DNA from: an uncultured Pirellulaceae bacterium
GTDB lineage: Bacteria > Planctomycetota > Planctomycetia > Pirellulales > Pirellulaceae
NCBI GenBank assembly: GCA_905480545.1
Contig: CAJQQR010000102.1
Span: forward strand, 1-38,044
Reading direction: 5' to 3'
Length of the DNA stretch: 38,044 nt
The notes beneath the pieces are model-generated. The model searched no databases, was not told the origin of the DNA, and was given only the letters and a program-made list of their open reading frames with translations. The position numbers and the translations under genes were made by a program. Shown here piece after piece: positions 1 to 8,096 of this stretch (within the stretch, counting starts at the first letter, position 1; the number at the start of each line of letters is the position of its first letter).

Positions 1-1677
1 TACTACGCGGTGCACGACAAATTTCATTTAATCACTAACTGCAAGGCAATGGTCGAACGTTTTTTCGAGTGTGGCGAAGGCAAAGGCTCGCTTGCAAATT
101 CGGTTGAGTTTATGAAAACTCGTGAATCGTACCCGATCGAGAATGAAGACACTGTTTTCGTCTTTATGCCAACCAACTTTTTTCGCGGAATGCTGTCGTC
201 AAAATACCAAATTGAAAACGCGCGGCGCCAACAAGCGCTTGTGGATATTGAACTTTTGCAACTGGCGTTCGCTGCCGCAAAGGGCGAAGGGCTCGAAAAT
301 CCGACGGTCGAAGATCTTGTCACAGCGAAATTTTTGCCTGCGAATTTTTCACAACGAGTCGATATGAGCGGGCCGATTGCCGCGAACTCTCAAGTACTCG
401 ATTCGTTGCGAGGCGCACGCGGATACTTTACGCCAATTCCCGATGTTGACATTCGAGGAATTACCGAGGCCGAAGCAATCGATTTAGAAAAACAAAATGA
501 CACCATCAAGAATGAATGGGTAACGATGGTTCCACTTGTCGCAACGATCAAACGCGAGAAACTGGAGGAAAGAGGAATGGAGCGACTGCTTTTTTCTGCC
601 AATGTCACGTCGTTGCTCGGAAAGCAACTCGCCATGTTCACCGACTCGCTGGGTGCGACGACGCAATATAAACATGGAACATCACCAAACGATATCATCA
701 ACTTTCATGTCAGTTTGAAAGAGGGCTTATTGCTAAAAAACGTGCCGCAGCATCAAGTCTTTCTTGCCATTCAAAACGAGCAAACGCCCGTCGTTACCGT
801 CAAACCGTCTGGATTCTTCGGCTGGTTGCAAATGCTTAAAGGCTTTCCCGGATACATAGGTGCGTGGCCTAAACCGGGCTTCCTTGACACATTTACACCC
901 CAGTTAGCAAGAACGGACGACAACGGATTCTCGTATTCGAGATTACTTGATCTCCACCGGATTCAGTACGGCGAATACTCGATTTTGGCGTTCGACAAAA
1001 ATCGACTCGCTGCCTTGCGGCCGAATTTGGGAGCGATCAAAACCGAGGCCACAGGACAGGTTCACGGATACATAGGTGATCTTTCATCCTCCCAACTCGT
1101 CCCCTTGATCAACACCCTTTTTTATCAGCGAGCGATGCAGGCGTCATTAGGAAATATCAAGTTGCTCAACGCGATGACACAACAATTAAAAGCTGATCCG
1201 CTTGGGGCGAAACAAAGTGTGGAGTCGCTTTTGGATGGAAAACTGATCTGCTCGCTCGAAGGTGAGTACAAAACGGTTCAACATCCCAACGGCCGAGTTT
1301 ACTGGACGTCTGAAAATCTGCCTCCTGCCAGCATCAATCAATTACCCGACGGATATTCAGCGAATTTATTGACATGGTTTCGTGGAGCTGAATTTGCCCT
1401 ACTCAAGTTCGAAGGGCAAATCATGGTTTCGGGCTATGTCGATATGAAACACAAAAAATCAGAGCGACCGAAACGAGATATTGCGAAACGAAATTCCGGC
1501 AAAAAAGACAAGGATGCGTCGGTTGCAAAGAAAGGAACAGGATCCATTATCCCCGGTTTTAATCTATTCGGAATCGGTGGAAAGACCGAAAAGAAATCCG
1601 AGGACGACAAAAAGAATAGTGGTGACGAAAAGCAAAAGGAAAAACGCGGTCAGCCACCCATTAGAAAGGATGACTGA
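1..1677 (+). CDS. Unknown large protein, C-terminal part (5' end outside window)
   Basis: The open frame is continuous from the first base (Y-Y-A before the first possible GTG at position 10), so the true start lies upstream and this is a partial gene of at least 558 residues. I do not recognise the family. The body is a mixed, globular-looking sequence without an obvious membrane segment. The last 70 or so residues are low-complexity and very rich in Lys, Glu, Asp and Gly, with a short hydrophobic Gly/Phe/Ile patch inside (around 1540-1580), which resembles a disordered basic tail. It ends with TGA. A gap of about 330 bases separates it from the next gene on the same strand. Planctomycetes have many such large lineage-specific proteins; no function is proposed. 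Confidence 0.75.
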   Translation, partial: YYAVHDKFHLITNCKAMVERFFECGEGKGSLANSVEFMKTRESYPIENEDTVFVFMPTNFFRGMLSSKYQIENARRQQALVDIELLQLAFAAAKGEGLENPTVEDLVTAKFLPANFSQRVDMSGPIAANSQVLDSLRGARGYFTPIPDVDIRGITEAEAIDLEKQNDTIKNEWVTMVPLVATIKREKLEERGMERLLFSANVTSLLGKQLAMFTDSLGATTQYKHGTSPNDIINFHVSLKEGLLLKNVPQHQVFLAIQNEQTPVVTVKPSGFFGWLQMLKGFPGYIGAWPKPGFLDTFTPQLARTDDNGFSYSRLLDLHRIQYGEYSILAFDKNRLAALRPNLGAIKTEATGQVHGYIGDLSSSQLVPLINTLFYQRAMQASLGNIKLLNAMTQQLKADPLGAKQSVESLLDGKLICSLEGEYKTVQHPNGRVYWTSENLPPASINQLPDGYSANLLTWFRGAEFALLKFEGQIMVSGYVDMKHKKSERPKRDIAKRNSGKKDKDASVAKKGTGSIIPGFNLFGIGGKTEKKSEDDKKNSGDEKQKEKRGQPPIRKDD

Positions 1678-2006
1678 ATTACGACACCATCAAGATTGAT
1701 GCGGTATGCGATATCATTCATGACCAACTTGATTTCCATTGAGCAAGCCGATTTCAACGACTTGACGACATCTGATTTGCTTGACATGCTTTTCTCCCAA
1801 ACGTAATTAAGTTTCAAACCTGATTGATTTGCGGTGAGTCTAAAGTTAACGAACCATTTTCTTCTTGCCCATTTACTCGCTCTTTGGCCGTATTCTGCGG
1901 CGTTCTATGCGGAATGACTGCTCCGAAACCACCAATTTAAACCATAGCTAAAACCAATCAAAACGAACAATTCAATTCGAAATCGCAACACCCAAACCGC
2001 CACAAG
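1678..2006. other. Intergenic region, possible promoter for the SGNH gene
   Basis: No coding frame is convincing here. A perfect -35-like hexamer TTGACA is at 1781-1786, but the sequence 17 bases later (TAATTA) is a poor -10, and the distance to the ATG at 2007 is over 200 bases, so the promoter call is weak. The final 60 bases before the ATG are A-rich with no Shine-Dalgarno-like motif. Confidence 0.3.
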
Positions 2007-3467
2007 ATGCAAAACGAACCCCGACTCCCAGAGCGAAAAAGCAAGCGGAAAACGATACTGTTTTTGATTCTGGCCATCGGAATGGGTTTCTCACCACTCC
2101 TGCTAACAGAATTCGTTCTGTTCGTAATGGCGTGGGAAGACACCAAGGAAGTATCTGATCCGTTTATTGGTCTGATCGGTGATCAAACGTTATTCGAATT
2201 GAGTGCAGATCAAACCGAGTATCGAATTAAAAACGATCGACTTGGTTTTTTTCGTCCTGCATCATTTGCCAACCCCAAACCGTCAAAGGAGTATCGGGTT
2301 TTTGTTGTCGGTGGCTCGACCGTCCAAGGTCGACCGTGGGAGAACGAAACCGCGTTTCCGAATTGGCTGGAGATATGCCTTAATGCAAACCTGCCCAAAC
2401 GCATTGCAAAAGTTGTCAATTGCGGCGGAGTCTCTTATGCGTCTTACCGAATCAGTCACATCGTTGAAGAAGTGATGGAGTATGAACCCGATCTGCTAAT
2501 CGTCTGTACCGGTCACAATGAGTTTCTTGAAGACCGAACCTATTCATTCGAAAAAAACCTTTCGCCATCCATTGTTTTGATACACAGCTTTTTATCAAAC
2601 TTTCGAACTTACCGGTTTCTACGCGAGTCAGCGTTGAAGATGCGGGAGACCGATCGAGTGACCAAAGACACCTTAGGCTCGGCCGTCATCACGCGTCTGG
2701 ACTATGAAAAAGGCCTCGCGAAATTCACGACGCAATCAATAGACCGAGACTCCGTCGCGGAGCATTTCCATTTCAATATCACACGAATGCTCTCCATCGC
2801 TGTCGATCATGAAGTTCCGATTCTTCTAATCGCGCCGCCGTCCAATCAAAAAGACTGCTTTCCGTTTAAACCGAATGACGCTTGGACCACGGAGTCCCAA
2901 TCCTCATTTGCTAACCAATCATTAGCACAGTTCCAGCAGATGAAAAGTTTTGAATCCAAAGCTGACTTTCATTATTTTTTTGGTAAGGCATTATTGGATG
3001 CCGGCCGCTTTGATGACGCAAAAGAAGAATTCGATCGTGCCATTGATCAGGACATTTGCCCGTTACGAATGAATTCAACTTTGCGAACAATCCTGCTGGA
3101 AGCCAACACTCCTCCAAAGCGGCACTGGATTTCGGTTTTAGATTTACAAAAAGAATTCGAGGCAGTATCAAAGAATAATATTACTGGCCAAGAGATGCTT
3201 GTCGATCATGTCCATCCGACAATCGCTGCCCACCAATTGATTGCTCAGATCATCACAAAACACCTGCAGCGTTCAAAGTGGATTCAACAATCGCTCTCTT
3301 GGGAAGTTGATATCGTAGACGAATTCGAAAACGTGATTCAATCTCTTGATTTTGGATATTTTAAACGGGCAAAAGACCGCCTGGAAAGCGTCAAAAAATG
3401 GTCACGCGGCCAAGCAATTGATCCACTCAAGGAACCTGTGAATCGTAATACGGAAAGCACTCAATGA
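2007..3467 (+). CDS. Membrane-anchored SGNH/GDSL-like hydrolase
   Basis: A 486-residue protein with a basic N-terminus followed by a hydrophobic segment (about residues 15-42), so it is probably inner-membrane anchored with an outward-facing domain. SGNH blocks are visible: VVGGST (block I, Ser104), NCGG at 138-141 (block II), GHNE at 169-172 (block III), and DHVHP with Asp400 and His403 (block V). These give the expected Ser-Asp-His triad of an esterase or acetyl transferase acting on polysaccharide or lipid substrates. A short helical stretch around residues 310-345, ending G-R-F-D-D-A-K-E-E-F, looks like one TPR unit. The substrate cannot be told from sequence. The stop overlaps the next gene's ATG by four bases (ATGA), which suggests co-translation. 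Confidence 0.8.
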   Translation: MQNEPRLPERKSKRKTILFLILAIGMGFSPLLLTEFVLFVMAWEDTKEVSDPFIGLIGDQTLFELSADQTEYRIKNDRLGFFRPASFANPKPSKEYRVFVVGGSTVQGRPWENETAFPNWLEICLNANLPKRIAKVVNCGGVSYASYRISHIVEEVMEYEPDLLIVCTGHNEFLEDRTYSFEKNLSPSIVLIHSFLSNFRTYRFLRESALKMRETDRVTKDTLGSAVITRLDYEKGLAKFTTQSIDRDSVAEHFHFNITRMLSIAVDHEVPILLIAPPSNQKDCFPFKPNDAWTTESQSSFANQSLAQFQQMKSFESKADFHYFFGKALLDAGRFDDAKEEFDRAIDQDICPLRMNSTLRTILLEANTPPKRHWISVLDLQKEFEAVSKNNITGQEMLVDHVHPTIAAHQLIAQIITKHLQRSKWIQQSLSWEVDIVDEFENVIQSLDFGYFKRAKDRLESVKKWSRGQAIDPLKEPVNRNTESTQ

Positions 3468-3973
3468 CCGATCATTGCCATTTGGTTGAACTTTCCGACG
3501 AAAAACTATTAGAGCAATGTAGCGTAAAAAGGACTCGCGGTAGCGGTCCGGGCGGGCAACATCGAAACAAAGTTGAAACCGCAATTGTAATTACGCATTT
3601 GAAAACAGGCGTTATTGGAGAAGCAAGCGAAAAACGCAGTCAGGATGACAACAAAGTTGTTGCGATCAAACGCTTGCGGCAGAACCTTGCGATTCTAATC
3701 CGATCCAAAAGAACCGAGCAACTTGGTGACGTTGCCCAAAAACGGGTCCAGTCCAAAAAGATCTCGGTGAACACCAACCACGATGACTTTCCGATTTTAC
3801 TCGCAGAAGCCCTCGATCGATTGCACGAAAATGAATTTGACATTTCCAGAGCATCGGAAAAACTTCATTGCACCAACTCGCAGCTGATGAAATTTCTGAA
3901 ACAACTCCCTGCAGCATTCGAATACTTTAATCAACAACGTCAAACACGTGATCTACCTCGATTACGCCATTGA
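3464..3973 (+). CDS. Release-factor-like protein with GGQ motif
   Basis: A 169-residue protein with the class I release factor signature GSGPGGQHRNK near the N-terminus (GGQ at 30-32). The Gln of GGQ enters the peptidyl transferase centre and promotes peptidyl-tRNA hydrolysis. The codon-recognition domains of RF1 and RF2 are missing, so it belongs with the short, codon-independent factors (ArfB/YaeJ, mitochondrial ICT1 or C12orf65 type), which rescue stalled ribosomes. It lacks a strongly basic C-terminal tail of the ArfB type: the end is Q-x-R-Q-T-R-D-L-P-R-L-R-H, only mildly basic. The start ATG overlaps the SGNH stop codon, so the two are probably translationally coupled despite unrelated roles. 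Peptide release is inferred from the motif; a rescue role is family knowledge. Confidence 0.82.
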   Translation: MTDHCHLVELSDEKLLEQCSVKRTRGSGPGGQHRNKVETAIVITHLKTGVIGEASEKRSQDDNKVVAIKRLRQNLAILIRSKRTEQLGDVAQKRVQSKKISVNTNHDDFPILLAEALDRLHENEFDISRASEKLHCTNSQLMKFLKQLPAAFEYFNQQRQTRDLPRLRH

Positions 3974-4064
3974 ATTGGAGTGACTTCAGGGCGAGTACTC
4001 AACTTACATTAATTGGTCATATCGTCTCCGCATTTCAACCACTAAACAATTCGAGACTCCCCCC

Positions 4065-4412
4065 ATGCCAAGCATTAGTTTTGACGGAAAAACAATTGAA
4101 TGTGATTCTGGGCAAACGCTTCGAAATGCCTTGATCGCGGCAGGGACATCACCCCACAATGGTCAATCAACTTGGTTGAATTGCAAGGGCCTCGGCAGTT
4201 GCGGAACCTGCGCTGTAAAAATCACTGGCGTTACCCATGACAAAACGATAATGGAAAAATGGCGGCTTTCTTTTCCACCGCACAAGAACTCAAGCGGCCT
4301 GCGGTTGGCTTGCCAGGTCATTGTCACCAACGATTTAGTGGTAGAAAAGCAAAACGGATTTTGGGGGCAGAAAATGGCTGCGTCGCAATCGGAATCCAAC
4401 AAGTCTACCTGA
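4065..4412 (+). CDS. 2Fe-2S ferredoxin-like protein
   Basis: A 115-residue protein with the plant/adrenodoxin-type ferredoxin cluster motif: Cys40, Cys46 and Cys49 (C-x5-C-x2-C) and a fourth ligand Cys83 in R-L-A-C-Q. This matches a beta-grasp 2Fe-2S domain of usual length with a short C-terminal extension rich in Ser and Asn. It should be a small soluble electron carrier; the partner reductase or oxygenase is not next to it. It is convergent with the PTS-like gene at 4435-5136, with only 22 bases between them. Confidence 0.88.
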   Translation: MPSISFDGKTIECDSGQTLRNALIAAGTSPHNGQSTWLNCKGLGSCGTCAVKITGVTHDKTIMEKWRLSFPPHKNSSGLRLACQVIVTNDLVVEKQNGFWGQKMAASQSESNKST

Positions 4413-4434
4413 ATCGGGTCGTCAAAAAGCTTAA

Positions 4435-5136
4435 TTAATTCAAAGCTTCTTCTGCTGAACAAATCACATCATACGCAGACCGCCCGCTTTCCGCTGAACG
4501 GATCTCCTCAAGAACTTCCGAGTTCGAAATGATTCGACTTAATCGAGCCAATGTCTTGAGGTGAGTCGTTTCGTCTGTCGAACAGATCAGCCAAAACACG
4601 TCGGTCAATGAATTGCCACCAAACGGAACACCACGTCCAGCAACACCAAGCGCAAGAATCGGCTGCCCCAAGATTGACGACAATGGACGGCGAGGGTGCA
4701 GCAGCGCCACCCCTGACTCAAGAGCGGTGGTTTGCATATCCTCACGCTCGCGCACCGCGGAAGCCATCTTCTCAATGTCCCAAAGCAACCCTGTCGACGC
4801 CGCCAATTCACTCATCGATTGAATCACAGACGATTTGGTTTTACCACCGAACGGTATGGAAATCGTTTCGGGAGAGAGCAAACTGGAGATCGTGGAGTCT
4901 TCCGGCAACGCAGTCGACTGCCTCGCCATCGCACCTTCAACCTGAGCAAGCTCCTCTTGATCGAGGACACCCAGTCGTTGCTCCAGCCATTGGTGGATCT
5001 CTTGAGGCGAAAATCGCCATTTTCCATCCACTCGGTGGCCAGGAATCCGACCTCGGTTCGTCAGCTTCTCGACCTTTTGCTTTTCGATATGCAAATACTT
5101 TGCGAGCGAGTCAATGTCGTAGTCTTCGTGTTGCAT
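4435..5136 (-). CDS. HTH (excisionase/MerR-type) fused to PTS IIA domain
   Basis: A 233-residue protein with two parts. Residues 5-52 form a small winged-helix of the excisionase/MerR type (helix, then G-R-I-P-G-H-R-V-D-G-K-W-R-F, then a helix ending W-L). Residues 85-230 resemble PTS EIIA of the fructose/nitrogen class, with the phosphorylatable His at 147 in A-L-L-H-P-R-R-P. In PtsN-type proteins this His receives phosphate from HPr/NPr and the protein regulates transport or transcription rather than moving sugar. Fusion to a DNA-binding domain suggests a phosphorylation-responsive regulator, but this is inference. It lies on the same strand as, and downstream of, the two DUF3179 genes, after a gap of 163 bases. 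Confidence 0.83.
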   Translation of the reverse strand: MQHEDYDIDSLAKYLHIEKQKVEKLTNRGRIPGHRVDGKWRFSPQEIHQWLEQRLGVLDQEELAQVEGAMARQSTALPEDSTISSLLSPETISIPFGGKTKSSVIQSMSELAASTGLLWDIEKMASAVREREDMQTTALESGVALLHPRRPLSSILGQPILALGVAGRGVPFGGNSLTDVFWLICSTDETTHLKTLARLSRIISNSEVLEEIRSAESGRSAYDVICSAEEALN

Positions 5137-5299
5137 TTATTTTGGCAAGTTATAAAACGGCGAAAATGAGTATGGCGATGAAAAGCTGAGGGAAATGCGA
5201 CAGTGGGTCCAACAAACACATCCTCCGCTCAAGAAACCGGAACCATGAATGAGTTGAGCAAACCGCAATTCCTCCCGCGCACCAAAGCGGCATTATAGC

Positions 5300-6502
5300 C
5301 TATTTGCGGGAAGTCGCACGAAGGATTGCAATCAAGCCAACCAAAAAGAATATACCAATGAGACCAGCGACCATCGTGAAACTCATCGTACCATCACGGC
5401 TTTTGAGCGGTCGCAAATAGTATTTGGAATTTGGAAAGTGACTCTCCCAAGCTTGAGTCAAAGAGATCGTCGATGGTATCTGCTCCAATACTTTTCCTGA
5501 CAACTCTCCTTTGACCGCTTCTCCAAGCTGCAAATCCCAGGTTGATTCAGTCTCCCGATCGACAATCCGACCGTCCGGATAGGCATCGAACTGAAGGACC
5601 TGATTGTCTAATACGCGATTGAAAACCGTTGTGGAAAAACTGGATCGATCAATGCTCACAACAACGGGAATATCATTGTAAAAATCATTAATCGTTTGAA
5701 CGGCGACTAAGTCGTTGAAACCCCACGCTTTTTGCCCGTTGTGATTACTAATTCCAACCAAAAACTTTTCTGGATCGCGATAATACTCTCGGGTGAAAAC
5801 ATCAAGTGTCCGATGCAATATCGCGACCGTCGTTTTGGGATGCATCGTCTTCCATCGTTGCCAGTCCGTGAGCAAGGATGCCACCGGCGTCAAACGAGTG
5901 CCTTTCAACTCGCCTTCCATGCACTCCCCTCGAATGTGACTCCAAAGACTACCGCTTTCTTCGTCACGCATCACAAGACTGCGTTTCCAAAGCATCCCAG
6001 ACACCGTGAATGTTAACTTCTTCCCTTTAACGTTGGAGGCATACACGATGCCGTTATGACAAAGATGTCACCACGTCGCGGCGATTGAAACTCCGTTTAG
6101 TTCATCGTTGATGATTTCTCGAGTGGGACCGGTCAACATATTGATCGGATAAGCACGTGCTCGCCCTCCAACTTCCACGCCAAGTACCAATTCGTCGTCA
6201 CGCAAAATCATATTTGCATCTGAAACGGGTCTCGCAGCAATGTTTTTTAGTGCCGGCAGCGCCCTGGCGACAACCACTTCTGGGCGAAATTCTTCCGGGG
6301 CAGTTTCGCCGGAAGATTGGATTGGAGTTTGTACGTTAGAAAGTTGTGACCACGCACGAACTTGGAAACTTGGCAGAGCAACGGCGTTTACCAAAAACGA
6401 AACAACAGCACCCAAAAGCAACGTAACGAAATGGAGCTTCGGAAATTTGAACATGGCGAATTTGAACATGGCGAATCTCGATAAATTGCAGCTTCTAATC
6501 AT
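5300..6502 (-). CDS. DUF3179 protein with probable in-frame selenocysteine (copy A)
   Basis: Two open segments, 6562-6068 and 6067-5300, are in the same frame and separated only by one TGA (6070-6068). Read through, the product is about 400 residues and covers the whole DUF3179 family: V-E-V-G-G-R-A-R-A-Y-P, then I-I-N-D-E-L-N-G-V, then A-A-T-W-U-H-L-C-H-N-G, then the V-S-G-M-L-W and L-W-S-H-I blocks. The usual family motif is CPLC, so TGA stands exactly where the first Cys belongs (UxxC). Counting from ATG 6502, Sec is residue 145 and Cys is 148. The frame begins at a TTG (6562); ATG at 6502, 6469 or 6454 are better starts, each leaving a basic stretch and a hydrophobic export or anchor segment. 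A C-terminal membrane helix follows residue 365 or so. The function of DUF3179 is unknown; the motif suggests redox or metal chemistry outside the cytoplasm. The alternative is a pseudogene, which I consider unlikely because copy B has the same interruption. Confidence 0.8.
6038..6067 (-). promoter_or_regulatory. Candidate bacterial SECIS hairpin, copy A
   Basis: Immediately after the TGA (6070-6068) come 15 bases, then a perfect 5-bp stem GGCAU/AUGCC (6052-6048 with 6042-6038) closing a 5-base loop CGUGU. A G sits at the second loop position and the loop begins 21 bases after UGA, within the range described for bacterial SECIS elements recognised by SelB. A lower stem UAAC/GUUA (6056-6053 with 6031-6028) can add four pairs across a 6-base bulge on the 3' side. 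The structure was found by eye and no energy was computed. Confidence 0.6.
6444..6473 (-). repeat. 15-bp tandem duplication in DUF3179 copy A leader
   Basis: The 15-base unit aatttgaacatggcg occurs twice, head to tail (6444-6458 and 6459-6473), encoding a duplicated F-A-M-F-K in the N-terminal region. It doubles the possible ATG start (6469 and 6454) and is probably a recent slippage event. Confidence 0.9.
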
Positions 6503-6571
6503 GTGGCAAATCTCAGGCAACGAATCCTTCAATCTTCTCACCAATTCACGCAAGCAACCCAACCAACGACT

Positions 6572-7591
6572 TCACTGACGAACCCTTGTTTTTTTCGACG
6601 GGGACCAATACTGGGAAGCAGGGTAATACTTTGCCCACGCCGTTGTAAACGACGGAATCGATGAGAGCTGTCTTAGGCGTTTCCCTTTTAGCTTTCCTTC
6701 AGTGCAGAGGCCAACTTGCAAATTCCATTTTGACTGAGTCTGTCTGTCGATGATTTGCTGCTGATCATCGATTTCGAATAGTAGATCTTGACCATCGAGA
6801 GTCCTGAAAAAAATCGCGGATGAAAAACTCTCCACTAAAAGGTTGATAACAACGGGTTTCTCATTCCAAAAATCGTTTACAACGGGTTGCTTCTGCAAAT
6901 GATCAAATCGCCAAGCTTTGGATTTTTTCGAATTGCGAAGACCGACTAGAAAATTTTCAGGCGAGCGGTACATGTCCTGATTGAATCCTCTTGCGGTGCG
7001 ATTCAGAAGTATGGCCGTCGTTTTTGGATGGGCAGTCTTCCAACTCCTCCAATCAGTCATCAAGCTGGGAAGAACGTTCAATTCCGTTCCCTGCAATTTG
7101 CCTCGCATTCCTTTACCAAGGATGTGACTCCACAGCGTTTCAGTTTCTTCGTCCCGCATCACAAGACTGCGTTTCCACAGCATACCGGACACCGTAAAAT
7201 CCAAACGCTGTCCATCAACCGTGGCGGCATACACGATACCGTTGTGACAAAGGTGTCACCAAGTTGCAGCGATGGCGGTACCACCCAGTGTGTCATTGAT
7301 AATTTCGCGTGACGGTCCGGTCAACATATTGATCGGATAAGCTCGAGACTGGCCGTTAATTTCAACGCCGATCACCAATTCTTCATCTAGTAAAATTTGA
7401 TCCGCGTCCGCGAGGGACTTTGCTTCACCGGCCTTGATCGCAGGGAATTTCTTCTTAATCACAACAATTGGCTTGAACTCGTCATCAGCCGGGCACTTTT
7501 GGGTTGTACAAAAAAATGCGGTCGCTGCTATCGAAGAGAAGCTGGCAAAGTAGCGAATGTAATCCTGGATCAAGTATCGCTTTTTGTTCAT
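6572..7591 (-). CDS. DUF3179 protein with probable in-frame selenocysteine (copy B)
   Basis: Two same-frame open segments, 7591-7256 and 7255-6572, are separated by a single TGA at 7258-7256. The read-through product is 339 residues with Sec112 and Cys115 in A-A-T-W-U-H-L-C-H-N-G-I-V-Y. The second segment's first apparent start (GTG 7234) is an internal Val, not a credible start. Family blocks match DUF3179 before (V-I-G-V-E-I-N-G-Q-S-R-A-Y-P) and after (S-G-M-L-W-K-R-S-L; L-W-S-H-I-L-G) the TGA, so translation of only one half would cut the domain in two. The N-terminus is signal-like (basic, then a hydrophobic run of about 20). It lacks the C-terminal membrane helix of copy A. It ends 9 bases before the frame of copy A, so the two form a tandem duplicate pair, probably one operon. 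The start is an ATG with a weak GAG upstream. Confidence 0.8.
7226..7255 (-). promoter_or_regulatory. Candidate bacterial SECIS hairpin, copy B
   Basis: This has the same layout as copy A: 15 bases after the TGA, a stem GGUAU/AUGCC (7240-7236 with 7230-7226, one U-G pair) with the identical loop CGUGU. The lower stem is CAAC/GUUG (7244-7241 with 7219-7216), where copy A has UAAC/GUUA: the outer pair changes from U-A to C-G, so pairing is kept. The upper-stem change from C-G to U-G also keeps pairing. Confidence 0.6.
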
Positions 7592-7780
7592 TTCATTCTC
7601 ATCAAAGACAGCAACGCGGAAGGACGTTTGAATAATCGTGGCATTCTTTCAGATTTCCCAACGTTTCAACGACATAAAACAAAAAACCTATTCATTTCAG
7701 CTGAAAAATCGAAACTTTTTTCCGTCATCGGAGTACTTAATAGTGTGACTGCAAAACACCCCACCTAAAACGGCAACTCG

Positions 7781-8008
7781 ATGATTACGCTAGACACCCC
7801 ACCCCTACTAAGTGAACTCGCCCAAAACCACTTCCGCGAAAAGTCTGCTGACACGTATGAGAATTTGATCCATGCAATCGAGCGAGAGGGCTATTCCGAT
7901 CCGTGGGAAAAATTTGAAATGCTACGCCGGATCTTTGAGCCGAAGGCACGGAACGCCGAGAATTTAAACGCCGAGAATTTAAACACCGAGAAGAACGATA
8001 AATCCTGA
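7781..8008 (+). CDS. Small hypothetical protein
   Basis: A 75-residue frame from an ATG, divergent from the DUF3179 pair across 189 bases. The first 50 residues look like a compact helical, acidic domain (L-S-E-L-A-Q-N-H-F; Y-S-D-P-W-E-K-F-E-M-L), and the tail contains a perfect duplication of N-A-E-N-L encoded by a 15-base tandem repeat (from about 7954). No family is recognised. It is kept because its composition is protein-like and no overlapping gene competes for the space. Confidence 0.5.
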   Translation: MITLDTPPLLSELAQNHFREKSADTYENLIHAIEREGYSDPWEKFEMLRRIFEPKARNAENLNAENLNTEKNDKS

Positions 8009-8096
8009 AGATTTCCCGCCAATTTTGAAACGTCCCCAGCGAAAGCAGATCAAGTTCCCGATCGTTTCAGAGGTTGTGATAACGTTTGCGGAAACC

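Noticed and set aside
4426-4447. AAGCTT inverted repeat between the ferredoxin and PTS-like genes as a terminator
   Set aside because: Only a 6-bp, A/T-rich stem overlapping the PTS-like gene's end; too weak to call.
5300-6046. Separate gene starting at GTG 6046
   Set aside because: The GTG is an internal Val of the DUF3179 domain in the same frame as the upstream segment; only TGA at 6070-6068 divides them.
6572-7234. Separate gene starting at GTG 7234
   Set aside because: It has the same pattern as the other copy; the GTG falls inside I-V-Y after the UxxC motif.
10-7591. UGA reassigned to a sense codon throughout the genome
   Set aside because: Several genes in the window end with TGA at expected family ends, and Trp is encoded by TGG throughout.
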